From: an uncultured Bacteroidia bacterium
GTDB lineage: Bacteria; Bacteroidota; Bacteroidia; Bacteroidales; F082
Assembly (NCBI GenBank): GCA_902770835.1
Contig: CACXUM010000025.1
Location: 1-39,464, forward strand
Length of the DNA: 39,464 nucleotides
Direction: 5' to 3'
Shown here: positions 18,583 to 26,400 of the stretch, piece by piece
Layout of the letters: the number at the start of each line of letters is the position of its first letter
How positions within the stretch are numbered: position 1 is the first letter of the stretch
Notes under the pieces: model-generated
What the model saw: the letters and a program-made list of their open reading frames with translations, nothing else
Told to the model about the DNA's origin: nothing
Databases searched by the model: none
Position numbers and translations under genes: made by a program

Positions 18583-19340
18583 AGAAGATTTTGAGCATAG
18601 TGCTATGGGTTGCAACGGCTGCCGCGTTGGTCGTTTTGTTCATCTTCGCGAGGGAAAACTACCTGAACACCCCCGTCAAGTCCGTCAATCTGATGCCCGC
18701 CACTGACAGCGGTTTCGTGAGGAAAAGCGTGCTACACCGCGAAATCGAGGAAAACGTCTGCCGCTCGAAAATCGGCACCGTCGACATGATCAAAATACAA
18801 AGACACCTCGACGCCAACCCGTGGATTGAAAGCAATGCCGCCTACATCGACCTCGACGGCAACCTGAACGTCAGTTTCAAGGAATACGAGCCGCAATTCA
18901 GGGTGTTCGGCAAAAACGGCCATTCCGTCTACGTCACCCGCGAAGGCATCGTGATTCCCTCGTGCAGCAACTACACGCCTTACATGCTGATTGCCAGCGG
19001 CAACTTCGACCTGCGCAACGACACGACCGCCTACGCCCTTTGCGACACCCTCGACCCCGACCGCAACATCCTCAACGCCCTGCATTGGTTCAAGGCGATT
19101 GACGCCAATCCCTTCATCGAGAGTTGCGTCGGGCAGCTGTATTGCAACAACCGAAACCAGTTTGAACTCACCGTGAAAGGCTTGGATGCGCGAGTCATCG
19201 TGGGCGACACCTGCCTCGCCGCCGACAAGTTGAACCGCTTGGAAATCTTTATGAAACAGCGGATTGACAGGCCCGAAACCCAAACCATGAAAATCATCAA
19301 TCTGAATTATAAAAATCAAATAGTCTGTACAAAACGATAA
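18576..19340 (+). CDS. ftsQ: Cell division protein FtsQ
   Basis: The product (254 aa) has a short cytoplasmic N terminus, one transmembrane helix (about residues 5-25) and a periplasmic POTRA/FtsQ-type region. Supporting segments are RKSVLHREIEENVCRSKIGTVDMIKIQRHLDANPWIESNAAYIDLDGNL, the usual POTRA pattern, and REGIVIP. FtsQ scaffolds FtsL and the FtsW-FtsI synthase. Identification rests on these features and its place between murC and ftsA. It overlaps murC and precedes ftsA by 4 nt. Confidence 0.92.
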   Translation: MVKKILSIVLWVATAAALVVLFIFARENYLNTPVKSVNLMPATDSGFVRKSVLHREIEENVCRSKIGTVDMIKIQRHLDANPWIESNAAYIDLDGNLNVSFKEYEPQFRVFGKNGHSVYVTREGIVIPSCSNYTPYMLIASGNFDLRNDTTAYALCDTLDPDRNILNALHWFKAIDANPFIESCVGQLYCNNRNQFELTVKGLDARVIVGDTCLAADKLNRLEIFMKQRIDRPETQTMKIINLNYKNQIVCTKR

Positions 19341-19344
19341 TGCT

Positions 19345-20709
19345 ATGAGTGAAGGAAAAATCATCGTCGGATTAGACATCGGCACCACCAAAGTGGCCTG
19401 CATCGTGGGCCAGAAAGCCGATAACGGGAAAATCGAGATTCTCGGCTACGGAAAAACCATATCAACGGGCGTCAGGAGAGGCGTCGTCACCAACATTTTC
19501 GACACCGTCGAGGCCATCAAGACCGCCGTCAAGCAGGCCTCCGACCAGTCGGGCGTCGAAATCAACCGCGTCAGCGTGGGCATCGCCGGCCAGCACATCA
19601 AGAGTCTGCAACACCGAGGCGTGATGATGCGCGACAACCACGACACCGAAATCACCGAGGCCGAATTGGAACACCTGCGCAACGACACCTTTAAAATCAA
19701 TATGACCCCGGGCGAGGAAATCATCGACGTCATCCGTCAAGACACCTACGTCGATGGTGAATTGGCCACCAACCCCGTGGGCATGTTGGGCAATAAAATC
19801 GAAGCCAATTTCCATGTCATCATCGGGCAGACCTCGGCGGCCAAAAACATCGTGAAGTGCATCCAAAGCGCTGGCCTTGAGATGGATTACATGATTCTTG
19901 AGCCTATCGCCTCAGCCCAAGCCGTACTTGATGAGGAGGAAAAAGACGCGGGTGTGGTTCTCGTCGACATTGGCGGCGGCACCACCGATATTGCCATCTT
20001 CAAGAACAAGAAAATACAGCACACCGCCGTGATTCCTTTCGGCGGCAACATCATCACCGAGGACATCTGCACCGGCTGTTCCATCATCAAGCATTACGCC
20101 GAGGAAGTGAAGGTGAAGTTCGGCTCCGCCCTTGCCAGCGAGAACCGCGACGACGAGGTTGTGTCCATCCCGGGCATCCGTGGCCGCGAGCCTAAAGAAA
20201 TCTCTTTCAAGAACTTGGCACACATCATCCAAGCCCGTTTGGAGGAAATCTTCGAGTTGGTGAACTACGAAATCCAGAAGGCGAAAACGGAGAACCAACT
20301 CATTGCAGGCATCGTCCTCACCGGTGGCGGCGCCATGATGAAGCACATCCAGCAGTTGGCCGAGTTCAAGACTGGACTGGAAGTGCGCATCGGCTACCCC
20401 AACGAGCACCTCAACCAAACCAAGATGAAGGAAATGTCAAGCCCGATGTATTCCACCGGCATCGGCATCGTCATCGAAACCGTTGCACGGATGGAGCACG
20501 ACGACTTCCTTCAAGCCTCGAAGCAGGCGGAAATGGAGCGGAAAAAGCAGTACGAAAAGCAAGAAATCATCGTGACGCAACCCGAAACGACACAAATCCC
20601 CGACGAAAAGGACGAATCGACCTCCAAAAAGAAGAAGAAAAAAGGAATCGACCTGAAAAAAATCGTAACTTCGTTCACCGAAATTTTCATCCCTGACGAC
20701 ATTGATTAA
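19345..20709 (+). CDS. ftsA: Cell division protein FtsA
   Basis: FtsA is an actin-like ATPase that tethers FtsZ filaments to the membrane. The 454-aa product begins with IVGLDIGTTKVACIVG (phosphate 1), then the SHS2/1C region with VSVGIAGQHIKS. VVLVDIGGGTTDIAIF (phosphate 2) and GIVLTGGGAMMKHI (adenosine motif) follow. The last 45 residues are a charged linker with a run of lysines, followed by an amphipathic stretch (LKKIVTSFTEIFIP) that fits a membrane-targeting helix. It precedes ftsZ by 22 nt. Confidence 0.97.
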   Translation: MSEGKIIVGLDIGTTKVACIVGQKADNGKIEILGYGKTISTGVRRGVVTNIFDTVEAIKTAVKQASDQSGVEINRVSVGIAGQHIKSLQHRGVMMRDNHDTEITEAELEHLRNDTFKINMTPGEEIIDVIRQDTYVDGELATNPVGMLGNKIEANFHVIIGQTSAAKNIVKCIQSAGLEMDYMILEPIASAQAVLDEEEKDAGVVLVDIGGGTTDIAIFKNKKIQHTAVIPFGGNIITEDICTGCSIIKHYAEEVKVKFGSALASENRDDEVVSIPGIRGREPKEISFKNLAHIIQARLEEIFELVNYEIQKAKTENQLIAGIVLTGGGAMMKHIQQLAEFKTGLEVRIGYPNEHLNQTKMKEMSSPMYSTGIGIVIETVARMEHDDFLQASKQAEMERKKQYEKQEIIVTQPETTQIPDEKDESTSKKKKKKGIDLKKIVTSFTEIFIPDDID

Positions 20710-20731
20710 CCCCTAAAAAATCCTCAAAACC

Positions 20732-22450
20732 ATGGCAGAAAACTATACATTCAGCAACAGCAACGATGAAGTGTTCAAGCCCGTCGATGCGCAAAAGCCC
20801 AACTATATCAAGGTCGTCGGTGTGGGCGGCGGCGGCGGCAACGCCGTCAACCACATGATGGAAGAGGGCATCCAAGGGGTTGATTTCGTGCTTTGCAACA
20901 CCGACCACCAAGCCTTGCTGAAAAGCAATGTGAAAACGCGGGTTCACCTCGGTAAGCGCGAACTCGGGGCCGGCAACGACCCCAACATCGGGCGCGAGGC
21001 CGCCGAAATGAGCCGCGACGAGATTGAAGCCCTGCTCGACGACGAAACCAAGATGCTGTTCGTCACCGCTGGCATGGGCGGCGGCACAGGCACAGGTGCA
21101 GCCCCCGTGGTGGCCAAATTGGCCAAAGACAAAGGCATCCTCACCGTGGGCATCGTCACCATGCCGATGGAAAGAGAAGGCCGCCGGCGCAAGTTGCAGG
21201 CCCTGTCGGGCATCGAGGAACTGAAAAAGTGCGTCGACACGCTCATCCTCATCAGCACCGACAAACTCCGCGACCAATACGGCAACATGAAACTCTCCGA
21301 AGCCTTCAAAAAGGCTGACGACGTGTTGGCCACCGCAGCCCGTGGCATCGCCGAAATCATCACCGTGCCCGGCTATGTCAACGTCGACTTCGAGGACGTG
21401 AAAACTGTGATGAAGGACAGCGGCAAGGCCATCATGGGCGCAGGCGTGGCCGAAGGCGAAAACCGCGCTGAGAAAGCCATCAAGGATGCCATCCACTCGC
21501 CATTGCTCAATGATTCCAATATTGAAGGGGCAAAGAACATCCTGCTCTACATCACCTCCGGCACCGATGAAGTCTCGTTGGATGAAGTCGACGAAATCCT
21601 CGAAATCGCCCAAAACGCCTGCGGCAACAACTCCGACGTGATTTGGGGCAACGGCACCGACGAAAGCCTCGGCCAAGCCCTCAGCGTCACCCTGATTGCC
21701 ACCGGTTTCAACCACGACGCAAAGCCTTACAGCACAGTTTTGAACGAGAAGCAAGCCCCCACCCCTTCCACCCAGCCGAAGAAAGTCTACGACCTGAACG
21801 GCCAAGTGAAGGACGAGGAAAATGCCACTGCCGTCAGGCCAGCCGTGGGTTCCATTGCTGCCACAGAGGTAGGCCAATTCGTTCCTCAAGAAAAGCACGA
21901 GGAAAAGACCGTCCACTCCCTGTTTGCGGAAGAGTCCAAGGCCCCTGAGCCTGTCGAAGGGCCGACACAAACAGTTGAAAACAACCATCCCGAAGACGAC
22001 GAGCCACTCAATGAGCCGACGGTGGAGTTTACACCCGCTGCCCCCGTTCAGGAAAGGCCTACAGCGGTGCATTTCGAGGAGGAAAGACCCGTCGTCAAGG
22101 TGTTCGACAATCCTTTCCGTTCCACCGGTAGCGACGATGAAGGCTTTGAAATCACCTCGCGCATCATGACCAAGGAGGAAGTGCAGGCCAAGGCCGAGCA
22201 GAAGGTGGCCGTCCTTGAAGCGAAGAAGGCCAAGGAAATCGACCCGAAAGAGATGCTGAAGAAGCAGCGACTCCGCGCCCTGAGCATGAACTTCAGGACC
22301 GCACGCGGCTTGGAGGAACTCGAAAACCAGCCCGCCTACCTGCGCCGCAACGTGGACATCAGCCACCCCGACGAGGAACTGTCGCAATATTCCGCCACCA
22401 AAAACGGCATCAGCGGCGAGAACTCCTACTTGCATGGGAATGTGGATTGA
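20732..22450 (+). CDS. ftsZ: Cell division GTPase FtsZ
   Basis: FtsZ is the tubulin-like GTPase that forms the division ring. The tubulin signature GMGGGTGTG lies at about residues 114-122, and the N-terminal VVGVGGGGGNAVNHM and T7-loop region NVDFEDVKTVMKDSG are intact. At 572 aa it is far longer than the 380-400 of model FtsZ; the extra length is an acidic, proline-rich C-terminal linker, usual in Bacteroidetes. The tail ends NSYLHGNVD, matching the conserved Bacteroidales C-terminal peptide. Part of the linker (about 403-411, APEPVEGP) is coded by a dispersed palindromic repeat. Last gene of the dcw operon; a -7 box at 22509 starts a new unit. Confidence 0.97.
   Translation: MAENYTFSNSNDEVFKPVDAQKPNYIKVVGVGGGGGNAVNHMMEEGIQGVDFVLCNTDHQALLKSNVKTRVHLGKRELGAGNDPNIGREAAEMSRDEIEALLDDETKMLFVTAGMGGGTGTGAAPVVAKLAKDKGILTVGIVTMPMEREGRRRKLQALSGIEELKKCVDTLILISTDKLRDQYGNMKLSEAFKKADDVLATAARGIAEIITVPGYVNVDFEDVKTVMKDSGKAIMGAGVAEGENRAEKAIKDAIHSPLLNDSNIEGAKNILLYITSGTDEVSLDEVDEILEIAQNACGNNSDVIWGNGTDESLGQALSVTLIATGFNHDAKPYSTVLNEKQAPTPSTQPKKVYDLNGQVKDEENATAVRPAVGSIAATEVGQFVPQEKHEEKTVHSLFAEESKAPEPVEGPTQTVENNHPEDDEPLNEPTVEFTPAAPVQERPTAVHFEEERPVVKVFDNPFRSTGSDDEGFEITSRIMTKEEVQAKAEQKVAVLEAKKAKEIDPKEMLKKQRLRALSMNFRTARGLEELENQPAYLRRNVDISHPDEELSQYSATKNGISGENSYLHGNVD
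21940..21963 (+). repeat. Dispersed palindromic repeat read in frame within ftsZ
   Basis: The core CCTGAGCCTGTCGAAGG is flanked by GGCCC and GGGCC arms that can pair. This matches a short repeat found in many bacterial and metagenomic genomes (reverse form CCTTCGACAGGCTCAGG). Here it codes for part of the disordered FtsZ linker, so insertion would be tolerated. Confidence 0.7.
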
Positions 22451-22508
22451 GCCTCGCTAAAGTTTGGGACGTTCAGGCAAAAGGCCTTGCGAACTCCGAA
22501 AAAGTTGT

Positions 22509-22516
22509 ATCTTTGC
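22509..22516 (+). promoter_or_regulatory. -7 promoter box of the small ORF/GNAT unit
   Basis: TATCTTTG followed by CGG matches TAnnTTTG, with a TTG at 22487-22489 at 19-bp spacing as a likely -33 element. The small ORF starts about 35 nt downstream. Confidence 0.6.
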
Positions 22517-22551
22517 GGCGTAAATAACCACAAAAACGGAAAGGAAAGACT

Positions 22552-22713
22552 ATGGCACGCCCAATCAAGGAAACACCCATGCTCTATGGCGAGGAAGCAC
22601 TTCAGTTCGAGATGCGCATGATGGATCCGTTACCGATTCCCCCTGAGATGCTTGAAAACATTCTCAACGACTACGAGTTTCTCCGCACAAAATGCGTAAA
22701 CTGCTCATTCTGA
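22552..22713 (+). CDS. Small antitoxin-like protein paired with a GNAT gene
   Basis: This 53-aa ORF starts MARPIKETPMLYGEEAL and ends in a Cys-containing tail (CVNCSF). Small Bacteroidetes proteins beginning MARPIKETP are commonly found just upstream of GNAT acetyltransferases, in an arrangement resembling type II toxin-antitoxin pairs; that association is from memory of the family, not shown here. It has its own -7 box and lies 4 nt before a broken GNAT gene. The exact start base is set by reading frame back from the TGA. With its partner damaged, it may be a relic or an orphan antitoxin. Confidence 0.65.
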   Translation: MARPIKETPMLYGEEALQFEMRMMDPLPIPPEMLENILNDYEFLRTKCVNCSF

Positions 22714-22717
22714 GGCC

Positions 22718-23022
22718 ATGAACAAGGAAAAACTACAACTGCGACGACTCGGTAAATGTTCAAGAGTTACCCCGCCCTCAAGATTTGCCGCCTTGCCACC
22801 GACAAGAAGTATCGTGGCGAAAGCATAGGTGCCATGCTTGTCAACACCATCATCGGTTCCTATAGGAACGACAACAAGGCTGGATGCCGATTCATCACCG
22901 TTGATGCGTATGCCGATGCTTTGCCGTTCTATTTCAAACAAGGTTTCATGCCCCTTTCGAAAGAAGATGAGAGAGCCGAAACGCGCCTGCTCTATTTCGA
23001 CTTGGAAACCCTGAAATCATAA
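22718..23022 (+). pseudogene. GNAT N-acetyltransferase with internal deletion
   Basis: The first eleven codons (MNKEKLQLRRL, from 22718) match the usual beginning of GNAT proteins encoded after MARPIKETP ORFs. From about 22751 the frame is lost. The C-terminal half resumes in another frame from the ATG at 22756: SYPALKICRLATDKKYRGESIGAML contains acetyl-CoA-binding motif A (RGESIG), followed by GCRFITVDAYADALPFYFKQGF and LLYFDLE. Roughly 70-80 codons between these parts are missing. The 88-residue remnant might still be translated but lacks the N-terminal strands of the fold. I call it a deletion pseudogene. Confidence 0.75.
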
Positions 23023-23032
23023 TCCACAATCC

Positions 23033-23085
23033 CAGCCCCGAAGGGGCGACACCCAAAAACCAGGCAGGCGGTGTAAACCCCTGCC
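23033..23085 (+). repeat. REP-like paired-hairpin element, copy 2
   Basis: GCCCC-GAA-GGGGC is followed by the palindrome GGCAG..GGT-GTAA-ACC.CTGCC, in the same order as at 17156-17205, with slightly different spacer bases. It lies 10 nt after the broken GNAT gene. Confidence 0.85.
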
Positions 23086-23223
23086 GGCACCACCTACCAC
23101 CCAAACCATCCACCAAGCCCCCAACGGCATAAACGAATCGTTTGCTGGCATTTTGGCACAAAATAATTTTCCTCCCCCCTTAAATTTTTTCAAATTTTCC
23201 GCTCCGCGAATGAAAAAAAACAT

Positions 23224-23231
23224 TACTTTTG
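23224..23231 (+). promoter_or_regulatory. -7 promoter box of the FN3-rich export locus
   Basis: TACTTTTG followed by CGG matches TAnnTTTG. The start codon of the next gene is 178 nt downstream, so the transcript has a long leader. Confidence 0.55.
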
Positions 23232-23239
23232 CGGGGTCG

Positions 23240-23408
23240 TATACTATGCACTGAAGTTAAACCTAAATAAAATCGAATAAAAAAGAAAAACACAAACAAC
23301 AAACAAAACAAAAAAAGAAATCAAATGTAATTAATTAAACACCAAACAATTAAACAATCAAAACAATTCATCAATTCACTAAATTATTAACCTAAAATTC
23401 AAATCATT
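23240..23408 (+). other. Long A-rich, G-poor 5' leader
   Basis: About 170 nt of A/T/C-rich sequence separates the promoter box from the giant gene. The last 81 nt before the ATG contain no G, so no Shine-Dalgarno site is possible and little secondary structure can form. Such leaders are typical of strongly translated Bacteroidetes genes. No ORF is seen between 23086 and 23408. Confidence 0.6.
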
Positions 23409-26400
23409 ATGTGTAAAAAATCACTACTAATGATGCTGCTATTGGCCCTATTGGTGCCTTGGGCAGCGAATGCGCAGACTTCGCTTTTCAGCGAAGACTT
23501 CGAAGGTGGCACTATGCCTGCGGGCTGGACCACAGATGGACCTGGTAGCTGGTCAGTTGGAGTAGGAGACTACTCCACTAGCACTGGTGCCGGCCACGGT
23601 TCCTACAATGCCAAGATCACGCATGGCAGTACTGGCAATGTCACCAAACTGATCACCCCTGAAATCGACCTTTCGTCGGTCGCTTCAGCCGAATTGAGCT
23701 TCATGCACGTCCAACGTTCGTGGGCTGGCGACATTGACCAACTGAGAGTGTATTATCGTACCTCAAGCAGCGGTTCATGGACACAGATTGCGGAATATAC
23801 CGCAGCTTTTGCTTCCTGGACTACCGAGGACGGCATCGTCTTGCCCAACCTCAGCAGCACCTACCAAATCGCTTTTGAGCACACCGACAAGTATGGTTAC
23901 GGTGTTGGCGTTGACAATATTGTAATCGTGCAAGGTGCCTCTTGCCCCAAGCCCGCCGACTTGGCAGCGACTCCCAATGGCCAATCCGCTACCCTGACTT
24001 GGACTAGCGATGCCTCTTCGTTCGATGTAGCCTATTCCGCTGATGGTACCGCCAACCCTGACGACCTCACCTATACCACGGTGACCACCAACAGCTACAC
24101 GAAAGACAATCTGGCTATTGATGCTGACCATTATTTCTGGGTGCGCGCCAACTGTAGTGGCACTGACCAAAGTGCTTGGGCTGGCCCCGTCAGCGTACAT
24201 ATTGGCTACTGTGTTCCCGCCCCAACTTCGGTGGACGGCAACGGTATCTCCAACGTAACCTTCGGTATAGACGACTATGTCGTCAACAACGAAACACCTA
24301 AGGCAACATACGCCGACTACAGCAACCTCGTTGGCGCTGTGCGAGCTGGCGTTGAGGCTACCATAGCTATTACTTTTAAGACTGGTTACACCTATAACAC
24401 CTACGTTTGGGTTGACCTTGACAATAGTTTAAGCTTTGACGCTGACGAAGTCGTATGCTACGGCGAAAGCACAAGCTCCAATCCCACGACGCTGACCCTC
24501 AACTTCACCATCCCTGCTGACCAAACTTTAGGCGACTTCCGTCTGCGTATTGGTAGCGCCGACTCCGGCCTGGGTTCTGACCCGACTGCAGCCAATCCGT
24601 GCTATACGGGCTTCTATGGCTGCTTCCAAGATTACACCCTGCGTGTGCTTGAGGCCCCTTCCTGTTTGCCTCCTACGGGTCTGACCGTTTCCGACGTGAC
24701 GGCCCACACTGCCAACATCAGTTGGACCAGCGATGGCAATGCTTGGCAGATTGGCTATTCTACCGATGGATTTGTTACAGAGCAATATGTGGATGTCACA
24801 GAAACTTCTTACACGCTCACTGGCCTCGCTCCCGAAACAGCATACCAAGTCAGAGTGCAAAACAACTGCGGTGGCGGCACTTATAGCGTATTCACCAACC
24901 CCGTGAGCTTCACCACCGGAATAGCTTGCCCCGCTCCTACGGGACTTGCCACCAGCAACCTCACCGGCCACGGCGCAACCATTACCTGGACTGCCGAGGA
25001 AGGCGCTTTGTACCAAAGCGCACTGGTAAAGACTGCCGAATATGATGCGAATAATATCACTTGGAGCGAATCGTTCGAAGGTAACAGCCAGACCTGGAAC
25101 AATTTGGATCCCGAGACGGGCTACACCTTCGCACTGCGCAAGGATTGCGGCAGCGAGGATGGCTACAGCACGGTTGTTACGAGAACCTTCACCACCACCG
25201 TGGCTTGCCCCGCTCCTACGGTTGAGGTGACCAACATCACCACCACCACCGCCGATGTGAGATGCACCAACACCGATGCCTCAGCGTTCAACGTCCAGCT
25301 CATCAACCCCAACGCCACCCCCGCCGATACTACCTTGTTTGAAAATGTCGCCATGCCTTACACGCTGACTGGCCTCACCCAGAACACCAGTTACAGAGTG
25401 AGAGTGCAAGCCCTCTGCGGCGGCGACGGCGAGAGCGCCTGGAGCAACGGCACCAACTTCATGACCGCCGAAGAATGTCCCGACGGCATGGTCTGCATCG
25501 GCGCGGGCACTGCCACAAGTTCCTACGTGCCCGTCACCACTTGTTATAACTACTCATTGTCGCAGCAAATCTACACTGCCGCCGAGATCGGTGAGGCCGG
25601 TGCCATCTTAAGCATTGACTTCTACAGCACAAACGGTGCAACAAAGGCCCGTAACTTCGACATCTATATGGTCAGCACCGACAAGAGCAGATTTGAAAAC
25701 ACCACCGACTGGATTGCCGTCACTGCCGCTGACCTTGTTTATAGTGCAACTAACTACACATGGCAAACAGGCTGGAACAGCTTCGAACTGGATGTTCCTT
25801 TCGTCTACGACGGCACCAGCAACGTGGCCATCGTTGTTAACGACGAAAAGGTAACCAGCTACGAGTGCAGCGTTAATTTCCGTGTCTTTGAAGCCACGGG
25901 CCAAGCCATCTACGCGAGAAATGATGATGATGGACCCTATGATCCATTTAATACCTCATATACAGCCTATGGTTTGCTGAACACGAAGAACCGTATCCGC
26001 CTCGCCATCGGCGAACCGCCTGCGTGCCCGAAGCCCACTCAATTGGCTGTGAACTACGAAGGCGGCACCGAAGCCACCATCAGCTGGACCAGCGATGCCG
26101 AGGCTTGGAACATGCGCGTGAACGGTACTCCTATTAACGGCACCATCACCAATCCTTACACTTTGACTGGCCTTGAGCTCGCCACCACTTACGAAGTGGA
26201 AGTGCAGGCCAACTGCGGCGACGCCACCTCAGAGTGGGCTGGCCCCGTCAGCTTCACCACCGATGCTTGCATGCCTGAAGACATGACCGTCATTAACTAT
26301 GAACTGGAAGACAGCTACGGCGACGGATGGAACAGCAACTACATTCTTGTGGTTGACGGCGATTGCAATCTCGTCGAGGCTTTGACCATTACCTCTGGAA

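Noticed and set aside
20687-22435. 582-codon open frame antisense to ftsZ
   Set aside because: It mirrors ftsZ almost exactly and arises from GC-biased third positions; its translation has no recognisable domain and no promoter.
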